A DNA stretch of 64,000 bases from CAWAHD01 sp963781785 (GTDB taxonomy: Bacteria > Planctomycetota > Planctomycetia > Isosphaerales > Isosphaeraceae), in assembly GCA_963781785.1 (NCBI GenBank), contig CAWAHD010000003.1, forward strand, positions 682,001 to 746,000. The letters are read 5' to 3'. Each line of letters starts with the position of its first letter. The stretch's first letter is position 1. The notes under the pieces were generated by a model. That model was not told the DNA's origin. It saw nothing but the letters and a program-made list of their open reading frames with translations, and did not search any database. The position numbers and the translations under genes are program-made. Shown here in pieces: positions 1-9,413 of the stretch.

Positions 1-275
1 TCCAACCGAGTCTGATGTCCCCGTCGTTACCCAGGTTTCCTGGAGTGACGAGCGAGAATGCTGAATGAATTTCGTTGGTTACAGACACCGGAGACCGTCG
101 CGCCTGGGGGTTGCTAGCCGACTCGGCGGCGTCTATGATTCGGGTCTAAATACTGCGTTCAGTTCGACTCGTGCCGGCGCGAACGCCCAGGCCGGCACCC
201 GGGTTTGCATCAACGGGTCGGAATCGGCGAAGTCAATCTGTCACCCACGATCTATCCACCACGGAGAGCAACGTC

Positions 276-782
276 ATGGCCAGCAGCATCGTCATGAACA
301 TCGGTGAAGCACTGGTTGGCGAAGGGAATGAAGTTGCGCACATCGATTTGCTCATCGGCGACAAGACCGGACCGGTCGGGACCGCCTTTGCGAACGCACT
401 GGCCAATCAGTCGGCTGGCCACACCAATCTCATGGCTGTTCTCACGCCCAACTTGCTCGCCAAGCCGGCAACGGTCCTGATCACGAAAGTGACGATCAAG
501 GGGATGAAACAGGTGGTCCAGATGTTCGGGCCGGCGCAGTACGCCGTAGCAAAGGCGGTCGCCGACTGCGTGGCGGACGGGACGATTCCGGCCAGCCAGG
601 CCGACGACCTGGTCATCGTCTGCGGAGTATTCATCCACCCCGCGGCCGAAGACAACGCCAAGATCCTCAAGTACAACTACGAGGCGGTCAAGCTCGCGAT
701 CGTTCGCGCCATGAAGAATCTTCCCACGCCCACCGAAATCAGCTCGCAGAAGGATACCGTCAAGCATCCCTTCGCCGGTTGA
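276..782 (+). CDS. fae: Formaldehyde-activating enzyme (Fae)
   Basis: This 168-aa protein matches the Fae family in length and sequence. Fae condenses formaldehyde with tetrahydromethanopterin to methylene-H4MPT in the cytoplasm. The N-terminal segment EVAHIDLLIG carries the family's conserved histidine (His22 here), and the NLMAVLTPNLLAKPATVLITK-type core (residues about 50-70) and the GVFIHPAAED stretch are typical. The open frame extends upstream, but ATG 276 follows a purine-rich GGAGAG and gives the usual family length. It is followed after about 90 bp by an H4MPT dehydrogenase and a DUF1464 gene, so it belongs to a C1-transfer cluster of the kind known in Planctomycetota and methylotrophs. 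The frame is intact. Confidence 0.95.
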   Translation: MASSIVMNIGEALVGEGNEVAHIDLLIGDKTGPVGTAFANALANQSAGHTNLMAVLTPNLLAKPATVLITKVTIKGMKQVVQMFGPAQYAVAKAVADCVADGTIPASQADDLVIVCGVFIHPAAEDNAKILKYNYEAVKLAIVRAMKNLPTPTEISSQKDTVKHPFAG

Positions 783-869
783 GAGCCGGTCGAAGCTTCG
801 TCGATTGGCCGAGCACGCTCGGATTCTGACTTGGCGTGCGACCTGCATTCAGGCCGCGGATCGCGACCC

Positions 870-1744
870 ATGAGCAGCACGAAACCAAAGATACTGATCC
901 AGCTCGACGCGGATCCGCAGCCGAGTGTCTTCGACGCGGTCGTGGCGGTGGATTCGGGTGTCGAGCACGTGTTTCGCCACGGCGGTGTGACAGCAGGCAA
1001 CGTGCGCGAGCTCGTTCACGGAGCCTTATTCACGCGCGGTCCCGCCGAGCTCAGCGCGACCGCCATCTTCATCGGCGGCTCTGACGTGAAAGCGGGCGAG
1101 GCGGTTCTGGCGGCTGTGAAAGAAACCTTCTTCGGGCCGTTCCGGGTTTCGATCCTGTTTGACGCGAGCGGTGCGAACACGACCGCGGCGGCCGGTGTGC
1201 TGGCCGCCCTTCGGAGCCTGGGAAACTCGCTCGAGGGAGTATCCGCAGCCGTGCTGGCCGCGACCGGCCCGGTCGGACAGCGGGTTGCCCGGTTGCTCTG
1301 CCGGCTGAAAGCCAATGTCGCTGTGGGATCGCGCAGCTCCGATCGTGCCCGTGCCCTCGCGGAAAGTCTCCGCCAGGAAACGGGGAGCACGGCGGTACCC
1401 TTACCCCCGCCGGGAACGAACGACCTGGCCGCCGCCCTCCAGGACACCCGGCTCATCTTCAGCGCCGGGGCGGCGGGCGTGACGCTCCTGGCCGCCTCAA
1501 CCTGGCGAAGCCTGCCGGCCCTCGAGATCCTCATCGACTTGAACGCCGTGCCACCCGCGGGCATCGAGGGAGTCGAGCCCACCGACAAGAACACCCAGCG
1601 AGGATCGGTGCACTGCTGGGCGCGCTCGGCGTCGGCGGGACCAAGATGAAGATCCACAAGAAGGCCATCCAGGAGTTGTTCGTATCCAACGACCGGATCT
1701 TTGACGCCGAGCAGGTGCTCGAGTTAGGTCGCTCCTTGACCTGA
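870..1744 (+). CDS. mtdB: Methylene-H4MPT dehydrogenase, MtdB/MtdC type (frameshifted)
   Basis: The protein should oxidise methylene-H4MPT to methenyl-H4MPT with NAD(P), the step after Fae. The N-terminus (KILIQLDADPQPSVFDAVVA) is the family's substrate domain, followed by a Rossmann segment (VLAATGPVGQRVARLL) around residues 125-140. The first frame runs to 1649 but loses similarity after PTDKNTQR. A second frame resumes with GALGVGGTKMKIHK and ends LFVSNDRIFDAEQVLELG at stop 1742-1744, the expected family C-terminus. A single-base indel near 1600 explains both. MtdB and MtdC cannot be told apart by eye, so the symbol is provisional. Start ATG 870 is chosen because MSSTKPKILIQLD fits family N-termini. 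Confidence 0.85.
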
Positions 1745-1845
1745 GCGGCGTCGCCTGACCTGCCAAAATTAACGCTCCCTCCGAATATCGGTCTGTCGGG
1801 AAACCGGCTGCTACCCGCTGGAAGTCGCGAGAACCGAGGTGACGC

Positions 1846-2860
1846 ATGGTCCGTGTGATCGGCAGCGATCCCGGAACCACCAGCCTCGACCTGCTCCTGC
1901 TGGAAAACGGCATCGTCGTGGATCAAGCGCGTCACTTTCCCGACGATCTCGTGCGTGATTCCGCGCTCCTCGATCGCTTGCTCGAAAACTGGGCGCCGAT
2001 CGATCTGGTCGCCGCTCCGTCGGGACATGGACTTCCGCTCGTGCGGGGCGAAGCCTTCACGGAAGACCACCTCGATCAGATGTGTCTGATCAGGCCGGAC
2101 GAACGTGGACGCCCAAGCGGCGTCATCGGGTTTCGAGCCTGGATTCGCGCCTTTCTGCGCTCCGGGGTGCCGGTCGTATTCCTGCCCGGAGGGCTGCACC
2201 TTCCAACGATTCCCGCCCATCGCAAGGTAAACAGCGTCGACATCGGAACAGCCGACAAGGTAGCCGTGGCGGCGCTCGCCCTCTGGTTCGATGCGCTCGA
2301 GTCGGGCGGCTGTGGCCACTCGACGTTCGCCGTGGCCGAGATCGGGTCGGCTTTCACGGCAATCCTGGTCATTGAGCTGGGGCGCTTGGTCGACGCCTCC
2401 GCCGGAACCCGCGGCCCGATCGGACTACGTTCCGGAGGTAGCTGGGACGGCGAAGTCGCCTACTGGCGCGGCCCACTCACCAAGGAAGACCTGTTTCGAG
2501 GAGGCTTTCCAGACCTGGGATCCGTGGCTGCCGACGCATTTCGCGAATCCCTCGTCAAGCACGCCGCCGGCTTACGATCCGTCACGCCGTTCGAACGGAT
2601 CTACCTTTCCGGGAGGGGACTCGAGCAGCCCGAGATCGCTCGGCTGGCGCGAGGCACTTGGGCGTTTTGGCCGGGTCACCACCTTGCCGATACTTCCTGG
2701 GGCTTGGGTCAAGCATGCTGCGCAGGGTTCAGCCGTCCTGGCGGATGCCCTCGCCGGTGGCCGATTCGCCCCGGTCGCCGAAGCGCTCGAGATCAGGTCC
2801 GCCAGAGGCTCGGTCTGGGATGTGCTCGAACGGCCAGTGAACTATCGAGACAAAAGTTGA
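1846..2860 (+). CDS. DUF1464 protein of the H4MPT C1 cluster (frameshifted)
   Basis: The N-terminus MVRVIGSDPGTTSLDLLLLE is an ASKHA-like phosphate-binding opening, and the whole protein resembles the DUF1464 family found beside H4MPT genes in archaea and planctomycetes. Its biochemical role is not established. The first frame continues to 3003 but becomes non-homologous after about 2655 (ARGTWAFWPG). The adjacent frame supplies a coherent C-terminus (EALGRFGRVTTLPILPGAW, then HAAQGSAVLADALAGGRF) and stops at 2860. I read one gene of about 338 residues with a single-base indel near 2655. It lies 100 bp downstream of the dehydrogenase and is probably co-transcribed. Confidence 0.75.
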
Positions 2861-2887
2861 CGAACACCATTTCGCGGGGCGAACCGA

Positions 2888-3253
2888 TCACTTCTTGGCT
2901 TGAACAAACTTGTTCGGGGTGCCCTCGAGCGGACCTCCCGGCTCAGGACGCCAGAGAACGGTTTCCTCGATCTTCCGGGCCAGGGCAAAATCCTTGTCGG
3001 TGATTCCTCCCTCGGAATGGGTCTTGAGCTTGACCCAGACCTTGCCCCAGGTCACAGACAGATCGGCGTGATGCCAGGCGGCTTCACACAGGTAGCCAAC
3101 AGCATTCACGAGCATCAGTGTCGTCGGCCAGCCGTCGGTATTGTATTTTCGACGCAGCCAGCCGTCTTCCAACGACCAGGCGTCGAGCCCGTCGGCCTGA
3201 AGCCGGGCTGTCACTTCCTCGTCGCCGTACACCTTCATCTTACCCTCGGACAT
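2888..3253 (-). CDS. Pterin-4a-carbinolamine dehydratase family protein
   Basis: The 121-aa protein has the family active-site signature: an HH-D pair (EAAWHHADLSVTWGKVWVKL) followed by KTHSEGGITDKDFALA, around residues 57-90. Family members dehydrate 4a-hydroxytetrahydropterins, and in planctomycetes and methylotrophs homologues occur beside H4MPT genes, where a pterin-biosynthesis role has been proposed. It is convergent with the DUF1464 gene and starts 12 bp downstream of the SMP-30 gene on the same strand, so the two may share a transcript. An N-terminal extension of about 30 residues precedes the core. Family assignment is firm; the substrate is inference from context. Confidence 0.85.
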   Translation of the reverse strand: MSEGKMKVYGDEEVTARLQADGLDAWSLEDGWLRRKYNTDGWPTTLMLVNAVGYLCEAAWHHADLSVTWGKVWVKLKTHSEGGITDKDFALARKIEETVLWRPEPGGPLEGTPNKFVQAKK

Positions 3254-3265
3254 GGTCAGCCTCCT

Positions 3266-4321
3266 TCAGAAGCCGAGACCCTTGGTCGAGAGGCGAACGC
3301 GGCCGATGTACATGTCGGCCGTGATATAGAGAACCGACCCGTCGCCACCCCAGCCGCAGTTGGCCGTCGCCTGGCCCGTGCTGAAGGTGCCGAGATGGGT
3401 CCCGTCCGGTGCGAACACCAGGACGCCGCCAGGCCCAGTCGCGAACAGGTTACCGGCGACATCGACTTTCATGCCGTCGGGCAACCCTTTCTTCGTCGAG
3501 GTTTCGCTGGTCGTATCGGCGAACACACGCCCCTCGCCGAGCATGCCGTCACCTTTGACCGGGAAGGCCATCCAGATCGCTCGCTTGGGGTCTGAGTTTG
3601 CCACGTACAGAGTTTTCTCATCAGGCGAAAACGCGATCCCGTTGGGGAAAGTGAGCTCCCTGGTAAGCAAAGTCAGAGTACCGTCGGCCGCGGAGAGCCG
3701 GTACACGCCATTGAAATCAAGCTCCTTGGCCCGATCCTGATTGTTCTTGATGAGACCATAAGGCGGATCGGTGAAATAGAGGTCGCCGTTGGACTTGAAG
3801 ACGCCGTCGTTGGGGCTGTTGAGCCGCTTTCCCATGTACTCGCTGGCCAGGGTCGTGAACTTCCCGTCAGACTCGAGGCGAGCGACTCGGCGGTCTCCAT
3901 GCTGGCACAGCACCAAGCGGCCCTGCCGGTCCATGAGCAGACCATTCGAGCCAGGCTCGCCACCGCGCGGGACCGAGCCGGTGTAGCCACTGGGCTTGAG
4001 GAAAACGCTGGCTCCCTTGCCTTCCTCCCACTTGAAGACCGTGTTAAGCGGAACGTCCGAAAACAACAGAAAATGATTTGCCCGGTCCCAGACGGGTCCT
4101 TCGGACCAGTCGAACCCATCGGCGATGCGTTCGACCCGCGCATCCTTGGGGACGAGCCGGTCGAAGCGCGGCTCGATCCGCTCGATCGTGCCGAGGGTGG
4201 GCAGCTCGGTTTTCACCTGGGCCGTCGCTTGCTGAACTCCAAGGCCAAGCCACGCGCCAAGGGTCAAGGCGGCGAATGCCGCACAGCCAGGCAATCTGCG
4301 TTCTGATCGGTGTCTCTTCAT
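3266..4321 (-). CDS. Secreted SMP-30/gluconolactonase-like beta-propeller protein
   Basis: This 351-aa protein begins with a charged n-region and a hydrophobic stretch (AAFAALTLGAWLGLGVQQ) ending in an ATAQ-like signal-peptidase site, so export is likely. The mature part shows the SMP-30 propeller pattern: EGPVWDRANHFLLFSD, RLNSPNDGVFKSNGDLYFTD, FPNGIAFSPDEKTLYVAN and DGMKVDVAGNLFATGPGGV, with conserved metal-site Glu, Asn and Asp residues. Relatives are lactonases, but many planctomycete paralogues have no known substrate. The gene is intact and sits just upstream of the pterin dehydratase. Confidence 0.9.
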   Translation of the reverse strand: MKRHRSERRLPGCAAFAALTLGAWLGLGVQQATAQVKTELPTLGTIERIEPRFDRLVPKDARVERIADGFDWSEGPVWDRANHFLLFSDVPLNTVFKWEEGKGASVFLKPSGYTGSVPRGGEPGSNGLLMDRQGRLVLCQHGDRRVARLESDGKFTTLASEYMGKRLNSPNDGVFKSNGDLYFTDPPYGLIKNNQDRAKELDFNGVYRLSAADGTLTLLTRELTFPNGIAFSPDEKTLYVANSDPKRAIWMAFPVKGDGMLGEGRVFADTTSETSTKKGLPDGMKVDVAGNLFATGPGGVLVFAPDGTHLGTFSTGQATANCGWGGDGSVLYITADMYIGRVRLSTKGLGF

Positions 4322-4477
4322 GATGACCAGGTCCCGGAGCCGCCAATCGATCGTCGGACGAAGCCACCCGCCCCGCCACCCGATTACTTACGTTATCTCG
4401 CGCCGGCCGCCCGAGCAACGATCCACTGCGTGCAATCGGCTCGGTGGCCCCAGCCCGGTTCGAGCCGATCCTACCAG

Positions 4478-5673
4478 TCAAGCGGTCCTTGCGGTCATGT
4501 CCTTCTTGTGCAGTTCGCCGGCAAGCTCGTCGAAACAATCAAGCAAGGCGCGCGCCGAACGGTCCCAGGAGAACAAGCTCGACTGCTCTCGGGCCAAGCC
4601 GGCCAGCTCGTGACGAAGGGCCGGATCACCCATGAATGAACGAATGGCCTGCGCGATCGAGCCGATGTCGTTGGGGTCGAAGTAGACGCCGGCACGGCCC
4701 ACAACTTCGGGCAACGAACCGGCCAGGCTCGAGAGGACCGGCGTGCCGCAGGCCATTGCCTCGACCGCCGGCAGTCCGAATCCTTCCAGGAGCGAAGGCA
4801 GCACCAGAGCACTTGCACGGCTATAGAGGAAGACGAGATCTTCGTCCGGCACAAATCCCGTCATGATCACGCGGTCGTTCAAGTGATGCCTTGCGATCGC
4901 CGAGCGGATCTGCGGCACGTGGGTATGGAATACGTCATGAATGTCGCCCGTGAGCACGAGCCTTGTCTCTGCCGGTGCCGATTGGGCAAACGCATCGACC
5001 AGCCGGAGCAGGTTTTTATGCGGGCTCAAGCCGCCGACGTACAGCAGGAAAGGCGCGTCTTGCGGGATGGCCAGGCGATCGAGTACAGCGCCGGCGCGGA
5101 AATCGTCGCCCCGGGGCTGAAAGATCGGATCGGGTCCTTCCGTGATCACGGCAATCTTCCGATCGGGCCAGCCTGACCATGCCGAGATGGCGCGGCGGGA
5201 CGCTTGGGAGACGGTCACGAGCCGGTCGGCCCGGCGAACCGCGGCTCCTTCCTTGAGCCGCCACGCAAGCCGGCCTGCAAGCGTCGGAAAGACGAGATCG
5301 GGATGAGTGAAGGGCAGCGTGTCGTGCATGGTCACGACGACCTTGGCGACGTTCCAGACGGGGAAGTAGCTGTAAGTCGCCGGAAAGTACATGAGGTCGA
5401 TCCCGGACCGAGCGACTGCAAAACTCATCGCGAGCAAGTCGCGCCATCCCCGCCGGCCGCTGGCCGACGCCGCCTGGCTGGCGCTTCCCGGACGTCGACC
5501 ACGACCCGGCTGAACGCCGCCGGGATGGAGACATCGGCCGCGGAGGGACGATCGATGAAGACAGTGAAACGATGACTGGCCGGCTGATGCGAAAGCGCTT
5601 CGAGCAGCAGTCGAGCAAAGCGACCAAACCCGCGGCGATTCGACAGACAGCTTCCGTCGATTCCTATTCTCAT
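4478..5673 (-). CDS. Family 4 glycosyltransferase (frameshifted)
   Basis: The downstream frame (4478-5437) carries a GT-B C-terminal domain with LLYVGGLSPHKNLLRLVDAF, RVIMTGFVPDEDLVFLYSRA and the nucleotide-sugar binding element PSLLEGFGLPAVEAMACGTP. The N-terminal domain (MRIGIDGSCLSNRRGFGRFA) lies in a different frame starting at ATG 5673. Both frames overlap near 5425-5480, where VVVDVREAPA should join to GRRGWRDLLAMSFAV, so a single-base indel near 5475 has split the gene. The product would be a cytoplasmic retaining glycosyltransferase of about 395 residues. Its partner is the GT2 gene upstream on the same strand, which suggests a small polysaccharide or glycolipid cluster. Confidence 0.85.
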
Positions 5674-5721
5674 GACCGGGCTCTCGTGCGGGCCGTATTG
5701 ATCGTGCGACGGACTCACAGA

Positions 5722-6878
5722 CTATCGCGCTTTAGCTCTCCAGCGTGCCAGCCCGAGCGGCCGCCTCGCGGCCGCCGGCTTGGGGATCGATCGGGCGCCC
5801 TTGTCCGTTCGTTCGCGCGAGGCACTTCGAATCGTGTCCGTGGGGCGCTTCTGTGCGAGCCAGTAAAACTGGGCGATCAACACCGACAACCCGCAGCAGC
5901 AGTAGTAGAGACAGTGGAGAGGTACGGCGGCGACTGTCAACGCAAAGCCTCCGCGGCGGGCGAAGAGTCGAAAGAGATCAAAGTTCAAGCCGACGATTGC
6001 CGCCAGGCCGGCGGGCACGCCGATCGAGGCGAGTGGCAAGAGCGGGGAGCAAAGGCCAGCCAGCAGTGTCAGGCCGGTCACAGCCACGCACGCTTTCTGG
6101 CGGCGGCTGACGTTGAGGTCGGATTCCAGCGTGCCGGTTCGCTTGATCAGGAGCATCCAGGGAACACCACGGCGAAAGACGTCGGTGCGCACCATCTCGA
6201 ACAGGGTCCACCGCTTGAGGTGGGTCGCCAGAACGTCGCGCCCAGGACAATTTGGTGGCCGGCGCGGGTCAGGCGGTAGCCCAGCTCGATATCCTCGATG
6301 GCAGGACGGGGATATAACCGAGGGTCGAACCCGCCAAATTCGAGAAACGCCTCGCGGCGGATGATTCCACAGCCGGTCCAGAAAGTATGGGCAGGTCGGA
6401 TTCCGCCGTGGAACGTCCCCTGCTGGTGGACGAAGTGATGGAGCAGATTCCGGTACTGGCTGACAACTCCCGGGGCGGCTGGGTAATCGTCGTACGACCC
6501 GAACAAAGCGGTGAGCGCCGGCTCGGCCTCGAACCGGGCCAGGGCAAGCCCCAGAGTTTCCGGGTGCACGGCCACGTCGGCATCGAGGAAGAAGATCAAC
6601 GGTGATGCGGCAGCCCGGGCGCCCAGATTGCGGGCAGCCGCTGGACCTCGCGGCGTCGGAACCCGGACCACGACGGCCCCCGCCTGGAGCGCCAGAGATC
6701 CCGAGTCGTCGGTCGAGCCGTCATCAACGACGATCAGCTCGAAATCGGAGAGGAGCGAAGCGCGAAGCCGCTGGAGGCAGCGCTCGAAGTCGCGGCCACC
6801 GTTTCGCACGGGGACCACGACCGAGAGCGACGGCCTCCGCAGCGCCGGGCTCGCCGGACCGGCGGGGACGTCGTCCAT
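5722..6878 (-). CDS. Family 2 glycosyltransferase with C-terminal membrane segments (frameshifted)
   Basis: The N-terminal GT-A domain is clear: LSVVVPVRNGGRDFERCL, ELIVVDDGSTDDS and FFLDADVAVHP (DxD), with a later AIEDIELGYRLTRAGHQIVLG acceptor motif. After that point the long frame becomes nonsense (ATFWRPTSSGG). Another frame continues as RDVLATHLKRWTLFEMVRTD and contains two or three hydrophobic spans (VTGLTLLAGLCSPLLPLA, IGVPAGLAAIVGLNF, then the FALTVAAVPLHCLYYCCCGL stretch). A single-base indel near 6240 joins them. ATG 6878 (MDDVPAGPASPAL) is preferred over the earlier open frame because the domain begins 13 residues later. Confidence 0.82.
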
Positions 6879-7190
6879 GATTGACCCTCGCCCGTCAATT
6901 CTCGACACGCGCCGGAATGCGCCTCCATCCGTGGGATCGCCCAAACGCGCACCGATACAGCATTGCGGCAAAACGGGGCGAATAATCGCCGCGAGAAGGT
7001 CGAGGTGTCGCGTCCAGCCGCGCCGCCGCAAGACTGTCGCGACGAGCCGGCGAACTCTATCCTGAACGCCCAGGTCTGTCAATCTGGCCCGGAGTCCCCG
7101 TTCGTCGACAAACGTGCATTCGCGACTTCGGACCGACGCGCGATCCCTCCACGAATTGGGTTCAACAGCCGGGACCGACCCTCACCGGAG

Positions 7191-7940
7191 TCACGGCGGG
7201 TCCGTACGCTGCCTCATGAACGGACGGCAATAATTCAGAAGACTCAAGTCGCTCAATTCTTCCTCGAGATCGTTCTGAGTGGGGCAGCTCAGGCTGGCCA
7301 GCACTTCTGCTAGTAAAAAGTTAACATATTTGCGTCTCGATCGCTGGAGGGCCTGCCGCACGGCTCCGGGAGAGAGGGGCCGGCCGAGCGTGACGGCCAG
7401 TCGCTCGGCAAGCTGGCCGGAGGACAGCTCGGGATGGTCGACCCGGAATCGGAGCACCGTGTTATAAGGCTGGCCGGTGCTCTTCTCGAGAGCCGACAGC
7501 GAACTCCAGGCACGATCCAAAAGGTCGGTCCGCCAGCTCTCGAGAAACTGCCGCTCGAATTGCGCGGGCCCGTCGTCATCGACGCCGGGCTCTGTGCCCC
7601 CCGAGTTTCTCAACCGGTCTGATCGCTTGCGCCGGTGATAGTCATTGATCAGATTCTGGACGGCACGCTTCACGTAGTCGCGAAAGCGGCCTCGCTTGGG
7701 GTCGGCATGACGAAAGCTGCCCTGGAGGAACCGCACCGCGAATTCCTGGTCAAGCTCGGCAGCGGCATCAGGATCTTTGAGCGCCTTGAGCAAGTAGCGA
7801 TGGACGGCTCCGGAATAACGGCACATCAGCTCGGAGACCGCAACGTTCATCTTGCCCGGCTTACCAGAATGGGCCTCGAACACCATGGTCCAGTGAGTCG
7901 ACAAGTCGCTGAGCAACGGTTCCGATTCGACGTGTTCCAC
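7191..7940 (-). CDS. Sigma-70-like (ECF-type) factor of planctomycete type
   Basis: The 249-aa protein has a region-2-like N-terminal half (SELMCRYSGAVHRYLLKALK, AELDQEFAVRFLQGSFRHAD, FRDYVKRAVQNLINDYHRRK). Its C-terminal half is a less typical helix-turn-helix region (SSGQLAERLAVTLGRPLSPG followed by AVRQALQRSRRKYVNFLLAE). This layout fits the expanded sigma-like families of Planctomycetota. No anti-sigma gene is adjacent. It is transcribed divergently from the sigma factor at 8218, with about 280 bp between them. The function is inferred from the fold pattern; the regulon is unknown. Confidence 0.7.
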   Translation of the reverse strand: MEHVESEPLLSDLSTHWTMVFEAHSGKPGKMNVAVSELMCRYSGAVHRYLLKALKDPDAAAELDQEFAVRFLQGSFRHADPKRGRFRDYVKRAVQNLINDYHRRKRSDRLRNSGGTEPGVDDDGPAQFERQFLESWRTDLLDRAWSSLSALEKSTGQPYNTVLRFRVDHPELSSGQLAERLAVTLGRPLSPGAVRQALQRSRRKYVNFLLAEVLASLSCPTQNDLEEELSDLSLLNYCRPFMRQRTDPP

Positions 7941-8217
7941 GATTCACGCTCCGGCACCGAAGGGTTTCCACGGGAGAGGAGTTCGGTCGAGATCCGAGTT
8001 CGAGCCAGCCGGCACCTGTCATTTTACACGTGGCGATCAAGGGCTTGCAAAAGCACGAAGCCCAAAAAAATCGCTGGGGTCGCGCAAGACAGGCGCCCCA
8101 CTTGCCCGTATGAGAGAGCGGAATGGTTGAAAGACAGCGGGCCGCGGCGAGTTCGGTGAAGCCGGACCAGCGACCCTAGCGGAAGCCAAGAGACGGATCC
8201 CGTTATCGAGGCTGGTC

Positions 8218-9258
8218 ATGAACGGTACTTTTCCTTGTCTTATGCGGTCATACACTCCCATGCCCATCGACGAAATGCCGAAGACTGAAGTCGCCTGGCA
8301 CGCACTGCTCAATCGCCCGGAGGCCCGAGTTCTGGACGCGACGGAGGAACGCGAGCTGTTGATCGAGCTGATCGATCACCGCACCCAGCTTTTCGCCTGT
8401 CTGGGCCAGACCAGTGAGCAGGATTGGGGCACTCCGGGCGGGGAACTGGAATTTCAGCAACGAGTGCGCGAGCTGGCCAGCCCGATCACCCCCCTCGATC
8501 CCGCCTGCGCCGCGGCTGTACCCGTGGCACGTCGGTATCAGGAGCTCAGGACCAAACTGGCGATGGCCAATGTGCGCCTGGTCGCCCACGTCGCCAAGCG
8601 ATACCACGGCCGGGGGATCCCGCCCGGCGACCTGATCCATGAAGGAGTCTGCGGCCTGCTCTCGGCGATCGACCGATTCGATCTCATGAACGATACCCGT
8701 CTGGCCACCTACGCGATCTGGTGGATCCGCCAGGGCATTCAGCGCGCCATTGCCAACGGAGCGTATCCGGTTCGATTGAACCCCAGGCAGCTTCACCAGT
8801 TGGCGAGAGCCCAGAATGAGCCGGACGGAGCGGACAGCCCGTCTGTGCCCATGACCAGAGCACGGGTCGATCAACCGGGCGGGATGTGTTCGCAAACCTA
8901 CGAGCGTCTGCTCATGGCCACGCGGCCCACACTTTCCCTCGATGCACCCCGAGGCTGGAACGGCAGCCGGTCGCTCGTCGACTACTTCCAGGCCCACAAC
9001 GACGACGAGCCACCCCAAGAAGACATGGGCGAGTGCGTGGGAGACATGATCAAGATGCTCAATCCTCGCGAGCAGTACGTGCTCAAGCTGCGGTTTGGCC
9101 TGGCCGGCGCGACACCTCATACCCTCGTCCAGGTCAGTCGGACGCTGGGTGTTTCCAAGGAGCGAATTCGCCAGATCCAGGCTCGCGCAATCAGCAAGCT
9201 TCGAAATTCGCCGCTGGCACGGTCTCATCGAAGACTAGCCGAAGCCGCGGCCGTGTGA
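8218..9258 (+). CDS. Sigma-70 family RNA polymerase sigma factor
   Basis: The protein has region 2 (LAMANVRLVAHVAKRYHGRG, PPGDLIHEGVCGLLSAIDRF, DTRLATYAIWWIRQGIQRAI) and region 4 (MIKMLNPREQYVLKLRFGLA, LVQVSRTLGVSKERIRQIQA) in normal order. The spacing resembles RpoD/RpoS-like group 2-3 factors rather than ECF factors. Between them is a divergent region 3 that may alter promoter choice. The start is uncertain: ATG codons at 8218, 8260 and 8272 are all in frame and none has a strong ribosome-binding site. The frame is intact at 346 residues from the first ATG. Confidence 0.88.
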   Translation: MNGTFPCLMRSYTPMPIDEMPKTEVAWHALLNRPEARVLDATEERELLIELIDHRTQLFACLGQTSEQDWGTPGGELEFQQRVRELASPITPLDPACAAAVPVARRYQELRTKLAMANVRLVAHVAKRYHGRGIPPGDLIHEGVCGLLSAIDRFDLMNDTRLATYAIWWIRQGIQRAIANGAYPVRLNPRQLHQLARAQNEPDGADSPSVPMTRARVDQPGGMCSQTYERLLMATRPTLSLDAPRGWNGSRSLVDYFQAHNDDEPPQEDMGECVGDMIKMLNPREQYVLKLRFGLAGATPHTLVQVSRTLGVSKERIRQIQARAISKLRNSPLARSHRRLAEAAAV

Positions 9259-9413
9259 TCACGCCGAGACAGCCCGAAGGGCCGCGGCGTGAACAGAGTG
9301 AAGCCAGAAGCCTGATTGATGGGTACTGGCTCGAAGGGGGCTGAGGCGACGTCGCCTCCCCCCCGAGAGCCAGGTGTGAACAGGGACGATCGCACCGGGC
9401 TCGACTCCACGAT

